Below, piece by piece: positions 21,573-30,977 of a stretch of 64,000 bases of DNA. The notes under the pieces were generated by a model, which worked only from the letters and a program-made list of their open reading frames with translations, was not told where the DNA came from and did not search any database. The translations under genes and the position numbers were made by a program. Numbering within the stretch: the first letter of the stretch is position 1; each line of letters begins with the position of its first letter. Location of the stretch: contig JAAEPT010000103.1 in the NCBI GenBank assembly GCA_024232295.1, positions 1 through 64,000 on the forward strand. Reading direction: 5' to 3'. Source of the stretch: Cytophagales bacterium. Its GTDB lineage: Bacteria > Bacteroidota > Bacteroidia > Cytophagales > JAAEPT01.

Positions 21573-23396
21573 TCAATTAGAAAAGTGGTATTCTAGCCAA
21601 TAGGACAACAATAATAAACTCCACAACTCCAAAGTAAAATCTTGACGATAATTTAGGTGTGAAGTAATTATTTTTTGCACTTCACTATAATTCAAGTATT
21701 TGTATACTACAGCATGTTGATTATTTAAGATTGATAACCATCTTTTGTCTCTTCGTATCCATTGTCCAAAAGGAATTCCGAATCCTTCTTTTTTTCGTTG
21801 AGTATAAACTGATCCTCCTCTCTCTTGAAGCAGCTTTTTCAAAATCCATTTGCTTGGTTTTTGAACTAATTGCTTGGCGGAAACTGTATGCAAAAGATGA
21901 ATCAAATTAGTGTCTAAGTAAGGCATTCTCATTTCAATTCCTGCCATCATACTTGCTTGGTCTGATAAACTAAGAACATCTTCTACCAAATAATGTTTTT
22001 GATCATACTCCAAAGCTTCTTGCAAATCAAAATATTCATCTGTATACTTTGTAAAAGAGGCAAAGGGAATATTCAAACTTGTGAAGTTTAAGAAAGTTTG
22101 TTTGGGAGAAATATGTATCCTATTTGTCATTTTCTTCATCAACTGAAATTGCTTGCGAAGAGGATGAGAAAAACCTGTTGGTAACAAGTGACTAAATTTC
22201 TGAAAAGAGTGAATTAAATGAGGTTTTCCATGAAAATAATTGAGGTAAGCATTAAAGGCATGATGGCGATTATATCCACCAAAATATTCATCTGCTCCTG
22301 CTCCAGACCAAACAACTTTCACTTCTTCTTTTGCTTTTTGACTCAGTAAATAAGTTAAAAAAAAAGCTCCATCTCCTATCGGTTGATTAATCTTACTCAC
22401 AAAATCCAAATAAAGACCATAACTATCTTCTGCTAAATGTAGTTCTGTATGTTTCGCTCCATATTGCTCTACTGCCAACCTTGTATAATGAGTATCCTCT
22501 GTACCAAAAGAAGTATCTTTCTCATCATGAATAATTGAAAATGTCTGCATTTGTGGGTAACCTATTTCTTGAAGTAAAGCCAACAACAAAGTAGAATCTA
22601 CCCCTCCACTCAAAAACAAACCAATAGGAACATCAGCCTGCAAGTGTTTCTCTACACTTTTTTGAAGTTTATCTTCTACCAACTTCAATAATTCATCATC
22701 AGTATATTGCTTGTGTTGTGGTTTTTGTGAATAGTTTTCAATACTTTTTATTTGTCCTTGGAAACATTCCATCACTTTTCCACTCTCCAAAGACTTGATT
22801 CCCTTAAAAAATATTTCTGTGGGAAAGCGATAATGTAAATAAGGTGTAATTTGTTCAACATCTAATTCTTTAGAAACCAAGCCACTTGCAAAAATTCCTT
22901 GAATCTCAGAAGAGGCAATTAAATAATTATCATTTTCGAAATAATGCAAAGGTTTCATTCCTGCTTGATCCCTTACCAACCATATTTGTTCTTGATAAGT
23001 ATCCACAAAAGCAAAAGCAAACATTCCCTCTAGGTGTTGAATTGTATTAATTCCTTTGTGGATCAACCACTGAAATAATACTTCTCCATCTCCTTCACTC
23101 TCAAAAGAAACACCCTCCTTTTGTAATTTTGCTTTCAGTTGTAAATAATTATAGATTTCTCCATTAAAAATAAGTGCATAGCGTTCATCTTGTGAAACAA
23201 AAGGTTGATGAGAAGAAGCATTGCAGTCAATAATCTCTAAACGAGTATGTCCCAACCAAATCTGTTGATTACTCTTTAACTCAATTGCTTGTTGAAAATC
23301 TCTTCCTCTGTGGATAATTGCCTTATTCATTGCTAGAATAGATTGTACTTCTACTCTATTTTTTGTCTTGTTAATGATAAGGTTTATGCCACACAC
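21573..23396 (-). CDS. asnB: Asparagine synthase (glutamine-hydrolysing)
   Basis: MCGINLIIN, GHTRLEIID, FNGEIYNY, LFLSGGVDSTLLL, SGAGADEYFGGY. Confidence 0.95.
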   Translation of the reverse strand: MCGINLIINKTKNRVEVQSILAMNKAIIHRGRDFQQAIELKSNQQIWLGHTRLEIIDCNASSHQPFVSQDERYALIFNGEIYNYLQLKAKLQKEGVSFESEGDGEVLFQWLIHKGINTIQHLEGMFAFAFVDTYQEQIWLVRDQAGMKPLHYFENDNYLIASSEIQGIFASGLVSKELDVEQITPYLHYRFPTEIFFKGIKSLESGKVMECFQGQIKSIENYSQKPQHKQYTDDELLKLVEDKLQKSVEKHLQADVPIGLFLSGGVDSTLLLALLQEIGYPQMQTFSIIHDEKDTSFGTEDTHYTRLAVEQYGAKHTELHLAEDSYGLYLDFVSKINQPIGDGAFFLTYLLSQKAKEEVKVVWSGAGADEYFGGYNRHHAFNAYLNYFHGKPHLIHSFQKFSHLLPTGFSHPLRKQFQLMKKMTNRIHISPKQTFLNFTSLNIPFASFTKYTDEYFDLQEALEYDQKHYLVEDVLSLSDQASMMAGIEMRMPYLDTNLIHLLHTVSAKQLVQKPSKWILKKLLQERGGSVYTQRKKEGFGIPFGQWIRRDKRWLSILNNQHAVVYKYLNYSEVQKIITSHLNYRQDFTLELWSLLLLSYWLEYHFSN

Positions 23397-23465
23397 TTTT
23401 TGGATAATTTTTTTGTGAATATAAGCTTTTTTTACGTTCTATGAGCTTTGAAATCATAAGATATC

Positions 23466-24572
23466 ATGACAAACACACATCACCCAATAAAACTACCCGT
23501 CAAGTTTGTGCCCAAAGACAAAAAGGATTTCTTTATTGTACTTACCCAAAGAATCAATGCTTATTTTAAAGAAAAGGAAATAAGTAAATTTGCCAATGGA
23601 ACAATGGTTTTCAAAACTATCTTCTTTATGGTAGGAGTTTTTACTTTGTATGGATTGATTATAAGTCAATTATTTAACCCTTTGGTTATGTTGGCTTTGG
23701 CGATTTTATTAGGTTCATTCAAGGCATTTTTGGCTTTTAATGTAGGACATGATGCCATTCATGGTTCTTATTCAGAAAGTAAACTAACAAACCAAATCCT
23801 TTCAAAAACATTCGATTTTTTAGGAGCAAATTCTTATATGTGGAGTATTACACACAACAAAGTACACCATACTTACACCAATATTCCTGGGCATGATGAA
23901 GACATAGACCTTGCTCCCGGAATTATTCGCTTATGCCCTGACGAACCTTGGAAACCTATGATGAAATATCAGAAATACTATGCTTTCTTACTTTATGGTT
24001 TAGCTGGTCTATTTCGTATTTTCAAACAAGATTATTACAAGTTTTTCAAAAAGGAAATTGGTTCTTTTGACAATACAAATCACCCAAAAATTGAATACTT
24101 CAATCTGTTCTTTTACAAATTGGTTTATTATAGCATTTTCATTTTTGCACCCCTTTATTTTATTGATTTACCAATCATTACAACTTTATTAGGTTTTATA
24201 ATCATGATGCTGACAGAAGGGTTTGTATTAGGTTTGGTTTTTCAATTGGCTCATGTGGTAGAAGATGTAGACTTTCCAGAACCTACTTCAGAGAATCATA
24301 TTGAGGAGGTTTGGGCAATTCATCAATTACAAACAACTGCTAATTTTGCTCGAAAAAATTGGTTGGCTACTTTTCTTTGTGGTGGATTAAATTACCAAGT
24401 AGAACATCATTTATTTCCTAATATCTGTCATATTCATTACCCTGCAATGTCCCATATTGTGAAGAGTACAGCAGAAGAATATGATATTATTTATAATGAA
24501 AATGAAACATTTTTCTCTGCTCTTCAATCACATTTCAATATGTTGACTAAGTTTGGAAAACAACCCAATTAA
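23466..24572 (+). CDS. Membrane fatty acid desaturase
   Basis: His boxes HDAIHG, HNKVHHTYTN, QVEHHLFP. Confidence 0.94.
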   Translation: MTNTHHPIKLPVKFVPKDKKDFFIVLTQRINAYFKEKEISKFANGTMVFKTIFFMVGVFTLYGLIISQLFNPLVMLALAILLGSFKAFLAFNVGHDAIHGSYSESKLTNQILSKTFDFLGANSYMWSITHNKVHHTYTNIPGHDEDIDLAPGIIRLCPDEPWKPMMKYQKYYAFLLYGLAGLFRIFKQDYYKFFKKEIGSFDNTNHPKIEYFNLFFYKLVYYSIFIFAPLYFIDLPIITTLLGFIIMMLTEGFVLGLVFQLAHVVEDVDFPEPTSENHIEEVWAIHQLQTTANFARKNWLATFLCGGLNYQVEHHLFPNICHIHYPAMSHIVKSTAEEYDIIYNENETFFSALQSHFNMLTKFGKQPN

Positions 24573-24606
24573 AAAGGTGTATTAAGTTTAATACACCTTT
24601 TTTTGT
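24573..24606 (+). terminator. Terminator
   Basis: AAAAGGTGTATTAAG-tttAATACACCTTTTTTT. Confidence 0.8.
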
Positions 24607-25224
24607 TTATTCTTCATAAGAAGGGTCATAAAAATCGTAAAACTCACTAAATACATTTTTCTTATTGGTAAATGTAATCTCAACTCCATCAAGATTACAG
24701 ACATAAAAAGTGTTAGTTTTATACCTTTTTACAAGTGGGTGATTATCATTTAATGTAATTGTATAGAAATCAATTAATGCCTTATCATAATACTTAACAA
24801 GTTTTTTCACTTTTATATAATTAGAAACATCAAGGTCAAAATCTTCAGATGTCATGATAGACAAATATTTCTTAGGGAAAACGAGAGGCGAGGGATACTT
24901 AATTTTGGTTTTGAGAGTTTTCCCTTTATCCCAATCATAATCCTTCACATAAGTGAATATACGTTTTTCTGTTGCTAACCACTCCTGTTTTTCATTATAT
25001 ACAACAGAATAAGTTGTATCATTTAAAGTAAAAACTGCAAACTGTATTTTGGTCTTTGAACACTTTTTCCACACAATATCTTCAGCCTTTGGAAATCTAC
25101 TCAATACATCTGTTTTTTTGTCTTGATTAAATTTTTCTCCTGAACAGGAACTACACCCTGATTGAGCAAAAACATAAAAAGAGAAACAGAATAAGGTAGC
25201 GATAAATAATAATTGCTTTTTCAT
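24607..25224 (-). CDS. Hypothetical secreted protein
   Basis: 205-aa ORF with signal peptide and SGCSSCSG motif. Confidence 0.6.
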   Translation of the reverse strand: MKKQLLFIATLFCFSFYVFAQSGCSSCSGEKFNQDKKTDVLSRFPKAEDIVWKKCSKTKIQFAVFTLNDTTYSVVYNEKQEWLATEKRIFTYVKDYDWDKGKTLKTKIKYPSPLVFPKKYLSIMTSEDFDLDVSNYIKVKKLVKYYDKALIDFYTITLNDNHPLVKRYKTNTFYVCNLDGVEITFTNKKNVFSEFYDFYDPSYEE

Positions 25225-25247
25225 AATTTGAATATTTACTATAATAG

Positions 25248-26444
25248 TTATTTTACATAGTCAGTTAAATACTGATACTTTTCTGTTAATCTACCATTTT
25301 TTGTAATCATTGCTCGATCAACAATTGGTTGTTCTTTCTCTAACAACTCAGCAAAAACATTCTCTAATAATTGACTACCAAAACTTGTAGAAGCATCTCT
25401 TGGCAATTCACAAGGTAAATTATCAACAGACATTACAGTAATGTTTTGTTCCTCAGAGAAAGGTAAAGCTTCTATTTCCAACATTGGATTATAATCAAAA
25501 TGAGGTTCATCAATTGTTGTTGCTTTGAGTGTAGAAGGAATTGAACCTTCGATATCACAAGTAATATCAGCAATCACCTTAATCTTAAAACTCATTTGTT
25601 TCATATCTTCTTTGGTGAAAAGAACAGGTGCCTTAGGGTCCCAAAAAGCTCCAGCAATCAACAAATCAGCTTCTTTGGCATAAGGTAAAAATGATGATTC
25701 ATATTCTATGGGATTCTCAAAGAAGTGACTCACAGGTAATTCTTTTCCTTCCTTATGAGTATTATAGTCCAAAGCATCTAATTGTGTATAAACAGGCTCA
25801 TCAAATGAGTTTTCCAAAAATTCTTGAGGATTCACTTTTCTTATTTTCATTCCCTTCAACACCTCTACAGCTCCTTGTCCTACTCTTCCTGCTCCTGTCA
25901 ATACAATTTTGATATTTGGTAATTTCACCTTAGCAAATTCACACCACATTTCTTCCATATCAAAGCATTTATTGGCCGGTTTTAGGTCAAATAAATTGAA
26001 TCGTTTTCCATAGGTCAAAATTCCGTTATAAGCTCCTACAATCCCTGCATAACGTCCAAAAGCAACAATTCTTTGTCCTTGTTCATTTGTCAAACACTCA
26101 TAATCTACCAAATTGATGTTTTTGGCTAAAATAGTTTGTAATAACTCTTTGTTATAAGGCTGTTTTTTTATTGTATGTGAAAAGAAAAAATAAGTTTTGC
26201 CTTCCAATAAGCTTGGAATAGGCACTTCTTTGACACCAAATAATACCTTACAATGAGATAAATCTTTTTGTACTTTCACTCCCACTGTTTCATACTCTTT
26301 TTGAGCATAACAACGAACAGTACTTGGCTCTATGAATAAATTAACTGATGGGTATTTTGCTAAAATCTCTTGACAATGGCTTGGTGTAAGTGCTACTCTA
26401 TGGTCTACAGGTACTTTGCCCTCATGAATAATTCCTATGTTCAT
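25248..26444 (-). CDS. Alanine dehydrogenase / saccharopine dehydrogenase-like NAD(P)-dependent oxidoreductase
   Basis: IGIIHEGKVPVDHRVALTPSHCQ N-terminus, VLTGAGRVGQGAVEVL Rossmann, ADITCDIEGSIPST. Confidence 0.85.
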   Translation of the reverse strand: MNIGIIHEGKVPVDHRVALTPSHCQEILAKYPSVNLFIEPSTVRCYAQKEYETVGVKVQKDLSHCKVLFGVKEVPIPSLLEGKTYFFFSHTIKKQPYNKELLQTILAKNINLVDYECLTNEQGQRIVAFGRYAGIVGAYNGILTYGKRFNLFDLKPANKCFDMEEMWCEFAKVKLPNIKIVLTGAGRVGQGAVEVLKGMKIRKVNPQEFLENSFDEPVYTQLDALDYNTHKEGKELPVSHFFENPIEYESSFLPYAKEADLLIAGAFWDPKAPVLFTKEDMKQMSFKIKVIADITCDIEGSIPSTLKATTIDEPHFDYNPMLEIEALPFSEEQNITVMSVDNLPCELPRDASTSFGSQLLENVFAELLEKEQPIVDRAMITKNGRLTEKYQYLTDYVK

Positions 26445-26504
26445 ATTTTATTGCATTTAAAAAGTGATATAAACAAGATACAAAACCATAGGAATTTCTC
26501 CTAT

Positions 26505-27134
26505 CTATTTTCGTTGAAGCTTCTCTTTTAGTGAAGTATGATTTTCAATATAATAATAAATGACTGTAGATAAGATTACTCCAATCATACCACCTACATA
26601 AGTGTCTTCATAGAAATGCTGGAATAAATAAACTCTTGAAAGCCCAACCAAAATAGCCATAATGGCACACAATACTTTCAACCAATCTTGTTTGGAAAGT
26701 AGGGCTAAAATTACAAAAAAGGCAAAACCAGTATTTGTATGACCAGAAGGGAAACTATAACGAGCATGTAACTTTACTCCTTCTACCAAATGATATGATT
26801 CCTTTCCTAATACTGCTGAAGGTCTCATCACATCACTAAAAACCAATCGTTTGAGCAATTGCACAAAAAATCCATTCAACACAATATTAATTAACAAAAG
26901 AATTGCTTTATAACGATATTTATATAAAATAACAAAGAACAGAGGTAATAAAAACACTTCTTCTCCCACTTTTGTAAAATACTTAAAGAAGAAATCTAAT
27001 GTAGGTGTATGGTATTGATTAATCCAAATAACAATATCTCCTCGATTAATTAAAAAAAGTACAATTGCTCCACACAAAAAATAAAGTGCATAAAACAAGT
27101 ACAATGATTTATTCTTCAATAAAAGCGTTTTCAT
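26505..27134 (-). CDS. PAP2-family phosphatase
   Basis: KRLVFSDVMRPS, SFPSGHTNTGFAF, GLSRVYLFQHFYEDTYVGG. Confidence 0.9.
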   Translation of the reverse strand: MKTLLLKNKSLYLFYALYFLCGAIVLFLINRGDIVIWINQYHTPTLDFFFKYFTKVGEEVFLLPLFFVILYKYRYKAILLLINIVLNGFFVQLLKRLVFSDVMRPSAVLGKESYHLVEGVKLHARYSFPSGHTNTGFAFFVILALLSKQDWLKVLCAIMAILVGLSRVYLFQHFYEDTYVGGMIGVILSTVIYYYIENHTSLKEKLQRK

Positions 27135-27143
27135 TCCTTTTGG

Positions 27144-27407
27144 CTAATCTTTTACTTCTTCATAATCTACATATTCTCCATCATCAAAACGAATATTATT
27201 TCCTGTTTTGCTACCTGAAGTATGTTCAACATGAATTTCTCCTTCCTTTCTTTGAGCTTGTTGATATTGACGATATTGTTGTTCTTGCTGTTGTCTAAAA
27301 CTATCTGTTCTCTTTTTGATATATGACTTTAAGAAATAACCACTTACTTTTCTGATGATCCAAGTGGCACAGATAAATATGATAATAAACTTTAATATTG
27401 CTCCCAT
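27144..27407 (-). CDS. DUF4834 family protein
   Basis: Short membrane protein with Q-rich centre and IRFDDGEYVDYEEVKD C-terminus. Confidence 0.7.
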   Translation of the reverse strand: MGAILKFIIIFICATWIIRKVSGYFLKSYIKKRTDSFRQQQEQQYRQYQQAQRKEGEIHVEHTSGSKTGNNIRFDDGEYVDYEEVKD

Positions 27408-27476
27408 TTTAGTAAATGCTTATAAACAGAAAAACCTCCCCAAACATGGAGAGGTTTTCTTAATTATTTTGAAAAC

Positions 27477-30290
27477 TTAGAAACTTAAATAAAGGTTTCT
27501 TTTGTTATAAATTTCTCTGAAGAAATCATCGTTTAAGTCATCAATGAATTGGATTGCTTCACCTGTAGATTTCATCTCTGGTCCTAATTCCTTATTTACT
27601 TTAGGGAACTTATGGAAAGAGAATACAGGAATCTTGATGGCATAACCTTCTTGTACTGGGTTAAACTCAAAGTCTGTTACTTTTGCTCCCATCATTACCT
27701 TAGCTGCATAATTTACATAAGGCTCTTGGTAAGCTTTACAGATGAAAGGAACTGTACGAGATGCTCTTGGATTAGCCTCAATGATGTATACTTTCTCATC
27801 TTTAATTGCAAACTGAATGTTAATCAAACCAACTGTTTTAAGAGCTACAGCGATACGCTTAGTGTAGTCTTCAATTTGCTTGATTACATTATCACTTAAA
27901 TCAAATGGAGGTAAAACTGCATAAGAGTCTCCAGAGTGGATACCAGCAGGTTCGATATGCTCCATGATACCTACAATGTGAACATTCTCACCATCACAGA
28001 TAGCATCAGATTCAGCTTCAATTGCACCTTCTAAGAAGTGGTCTAATAATACCTTGTTACCAGGGATTTCCTTCAAGATATTAACAACATGCTTCTCTAG
28101 TTCATTTTTGTTGATAACAATCTTCATTCCTTGTCCACCCAATACATAAGAAGGACGAACTAACATAGGGAATCCGATTTTATCAGCTAATTCTAATGCT
28201 TGATCAGCAGTTTCGATAGCTCCATACTCTGGATAAGGAATTCCCTCTTCTTTCAATAAGTCAGAGAAACGACCTCTATCTTCTGCTAAATCTAATGCTT
28301 CAAAACTAGTACCAATAACTTTTACGCCATACTTCTCTAATTTCTCAGCTAACTTAAGAGCAGTTTGTCCACCTAACTGAACAATTACACCTTCTGGCTT
28401 CTCATGTTCAATAATGTCATAAATATGCTCCCAAAATACTGGCTCAAAGTACAGTTTATCTGCAACATCAAAGTCTGTAGAAACAGTCTCAGGATTACAG
28501 TTGATCATGATTGTTTCATAACCAGCTTCTTTTGCTGCTAAAATTCCATGTACACAAGAATAATCAAACTCAATACCTTGACCAATACGGTTAGGTCCAG
28601 AACCTAATACAAGAATTTTCTTTTTATCAGTAACATGAGATTCATTCTCTCCATCAAAACTAGAGTAGTAATAAGGAGTTTTTGCCTCAAATTCTGCTGC
28701 ACAAGTATCTACCAACTTATAAACACGTTTGATACCTAAGTCCAAACGCTTATTATAAACTTCACTTTCTAAACAACGAGACAAGTGAGCGATTTGTCTA
28801 TCAGCAAAACCTTTTTGCTTAGCTTCTACTAATAAATCTTTTGGTAAATCTTGGATATGATATTTAGTAATTTCTCTCTCAATAGTTACTAAATCTTCAA
28901 TTTGCTTTAAGAACCACTTATCAATTTTTGTTAATTCATAAACAGTCTTCATTGGGATTCCTAATGCAATTGCATCACGAACATGGAATAAACGATTCCA
29001 ACTAGGATGTGATAAGCTATATAGAATTTCCTCTTGGTTTGTCAATTCTTTACCATCAGCTCCCAAACCATTACGTTTGATTTCTAACGATTGACAAGCT
29101 TTTTGAAGAGCCTCTTGGAAATTACGTCCGATACCCATTGCTTCACCAACAGCTTTCATCTGTAATCCTAATTGACGCTCAGCACCTTTGAATTTATCAA
29201 AGTTCCAACGAGGGATTTTTACAATTACATAATCTAATGCAGGTTCAAAGAATGCACTAGTAGTTTGTGTAATTTGATTTTTTAATTCATCTAAGTTATA
29301 TCCAATTGCTAATTTAGCAGCAACTTTTGCGATTGGATAACCAGTTGCTTTAGAAGCTAAAGCAGAAGAACGAGATACACGAGGGTTAATTTCAATACCA
29401 ATGATATCTTCAGTCACTGGATCAACAGAGAACTGAACATTACATCCACCTGCAAAATCACCAATTGCGTTCATCATAGTGATTGCTTGATCACGCATGT
29501 TTTGGTAAGTAGTATCAGATAATGTCATTGCAGGAGCAACTGTAATAGAATCTCCTGTGTGAATTCCCATAGGATCAAAGTTCTCAATAGAACAAATAAT
29601 TGTTACATTACCTGCACTATCTCTTAGTAATTCTAGCTCGTATTCTTTCCAACCTAAAATACTTTGCTCAATTAATACCTCATTAATTGGAGAAGCATGT
29701 AAACCTGCATTAAGAGCTGTTTCGAACTCTTCTGGAGTATTCACAAAACCACCTCCATATCCTCCCATTGTAAATGAAGGACGAATTACAAGAGGAAAAC
29801 CAATTTCTTGAGCAATCTCTTTTCCTTTTAAGAATGATGTAGCTGTTTCACCTTTACAAACTCCTACACCAATTTCTAACATCTTTTTACGGAAAATCTC
29901 ACGATCTTCTGTAGTGTGAATCGCATCAATGTTTACTCCTATTAAGCGAACATTATACTCCTCCCAAATACCTGCTTCATCACAGTCAATGGCTAGGTTT
30001 AGAGCTGTCTGTCCTCCCATTGTAGGAAGTACTGCATCAATATTAGGGTGATTCTTTAGAATCTCAATAATAGATTCTTTCACCAAAGGCTTCAAATACA
30101 CATTATCAGCAGTTACCTGATCTGTCATGATGGTTGCAGGATTTGAATTGATAAGTGTTACTTCAATTCCTTCTTCTCTCAACGATCTTGACGCTTGAGA
30201 ACCAGAGTAATCAAACTCACATGCTTGACCAATAATAATTGGACCACTACCAATTATTAATACCGATTTTATGCTACTGTCTTTAGGCAT
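27477..30290 (-). CDS. carB: Carbamoyl-phosphate synthase large subunit
   Basis: VLIIGSGPIIIGQACEFDYSGSQA, LPTMGGQTALNL, ILVLGSGPNRIGQGIEFDY, HIEPAGIHSGDS. Confidence 0.97.
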   Translation of the reverse strand: MPKDSSIKSVLIIGSGPIIIGQACEFDYSGSQASRSLREEGIEVTLINSNPATIMTDQVTADNVYLKPLVKESIIEILKNHPNIDAVLPTMGGQTALNLAIDCDEAGIWEEYNVRLIGVNIDAIHTTEDREIFRKKMLEIGVGVCKGETATSFLKGKEIAQEIGFPLVIRPSFTMGGYGGGFVNTPEEFETALNAGLHASPINEVLIEQSILGWKEYELELLRDSAGNVTIICSIENFDPMGIHTGDSITVAPAMTLSDTTYQNMRDQAITMMNAIGDFAGGCNVQFSVDPVTEDIIGIEINPRVSRSSALASKATGYPIAKVAAKLAIGYNLDELKNQITQTTSAFFEPALDYVIVKIPRWNFDKFKGAERQLGLQMKAVGEAMGIGRNFQEALQKACQSLEIKRNGLGADGKELTNQEEILYSLSHPSWNRLFHVRDAIALGIPMKTVYELTKIDKWFLKQIEDLVTIEREITKYHIQDLPKDLLVEAKQKGFADRQIAHLSRCLESEVYNKRLDLGIKRVYKLVDTCAAEFEAKTPYYYSSFDGENESHVTDKKKILVLGSGPNRIGQGIEFDYSCVHGILAAKEAGYETIMINCNPETVSTDFDVADKLYFEPVFWEHIYDIIEHEKPEGVIVQLGGQTALKLAEKLEKYGVKVIGTSFEALDLAEDRGRFSDLLKEEGIPYPEYGAIETADQALELADKIGFPMLVRPSYVLGGQGMKIVINKNELEKHVVNILKEIPGNKVLLDHFLEGAIEAESDAICDGENVHIVGIMEHIEPAGIHSGDSYAVLPPFDLSDNVIKQIEDYTKRIAVALKTVGLINIQFAIKDEKVYIIEANPRASRTVPFICKAYQEPYVNYAAKVMMGAKVTDFEFNPVQEGYAIKIPVFSFHKFPKVNKELGPEMKSTGEAIQFIDDLNDDFFREIYNKRNLYLSF

Positions 30291-30490
30291 TTCGTACTGA
30301 TTGGATTTACTTTAAAATTTAACAAAGTTAATAATAAATTTATTATCACACTATGCTTTAATGCCAAAAACTCACTTTTGAGGGTGTTTTTTTATTTCGA
30401 TCAAAAAAAACAAAAAAATGATTTGCATTTAAAAAAATAAGCCATACTTTTGCATCCGTCATTTAAGAGAAGAGACACAAAAATACTATT

Positions 30491-30565
30491 GGGAGATTAG
30501 CTCAGTTGGTTCAGAGCACCTGCCTTACAAGCAGGGGGTCACTGGTTCGAATCCAGTATCTCCCA
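30491..30565 (+). tRNA. tRNA-Val (anticodon TAC), copy 1
   Basis: GGGAGAT/ATCTCCC acceptor, anticodon loop CTTACAA, GGTTCGAATCC T-arm. Confidence 0.95.
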
Positions 30566-30575
30566 CCATATTATT

Positions 30576-30650
30576 GGGGAATTAGCTCAGTTGGTTCAGA
30601 GCACCTGCCTTACAAGCAGGGGGTCACTGGTTCGAATCCAGTATTCCCCA
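30576..30650 (+). tRNA. tRNA-Val (anticodon TAC), copy 2
   Basis: Same body as copy 1, acceptor GGGGAAT/ATTCCCC. Confidence 0.95.
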
Positions 30651-30668
30651 CAGAATACCACACATATT

Positions 30669-30743
30669 GGGAGATTAGCTCAGTTGGTTCAGAGCACCTG
30701 CCTTACAAGCAGGGGGTCACTGGTTCGAATCCAGTATCTCCCA
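30669..30743 (+). tRNA. tRNA-Val (anticodon TAC), copy 3
   Basis: Same as copy 1 in the mature region. Confidence 0.95.
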
Positions 30744-30748
30744 CATTA

Positions 30749-30790
30749 TCAAAGCGTAACATATTTTATTTGTGTTACGCTTTTTTTATT
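30749..30790 (+). terminator. Terminator of tRNA-Val cluster
   Basis: AAAGCGTAACA-tattttattt-GTGTTACGCTTTTTTT. Confidence 0.85.
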
Positions 30791-30977
30791 TAGCACACAA
30801 CCTTCAATGACTATTTTTCGTTGCAAAAAGAACTAGAACGGTGTAAAAAAAGGCATATATATTACTAAAAACCAAATTAGTTCAACTATATTTATCCCCG
30901 TAACTATTTATATTAAATCTACTTTTCTTACGAAGGGTAATAATATTCATTTACTTGAGAAATTTATTCAAATAATT

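Noticed and set aside
30491-30743. Short regularly spaced repeats resembling a CRISPR array
   Set aside because: The repeats are complete 75-nt tRNA genes with canonical cloverleaf parts; spacers are too short and uneven.
30506-30836. ORFs 30506..30793 and 30591..30836
   Set aside because: They read through three tandem tRNA-Val genes; the repeated peptides are tRNA translations.
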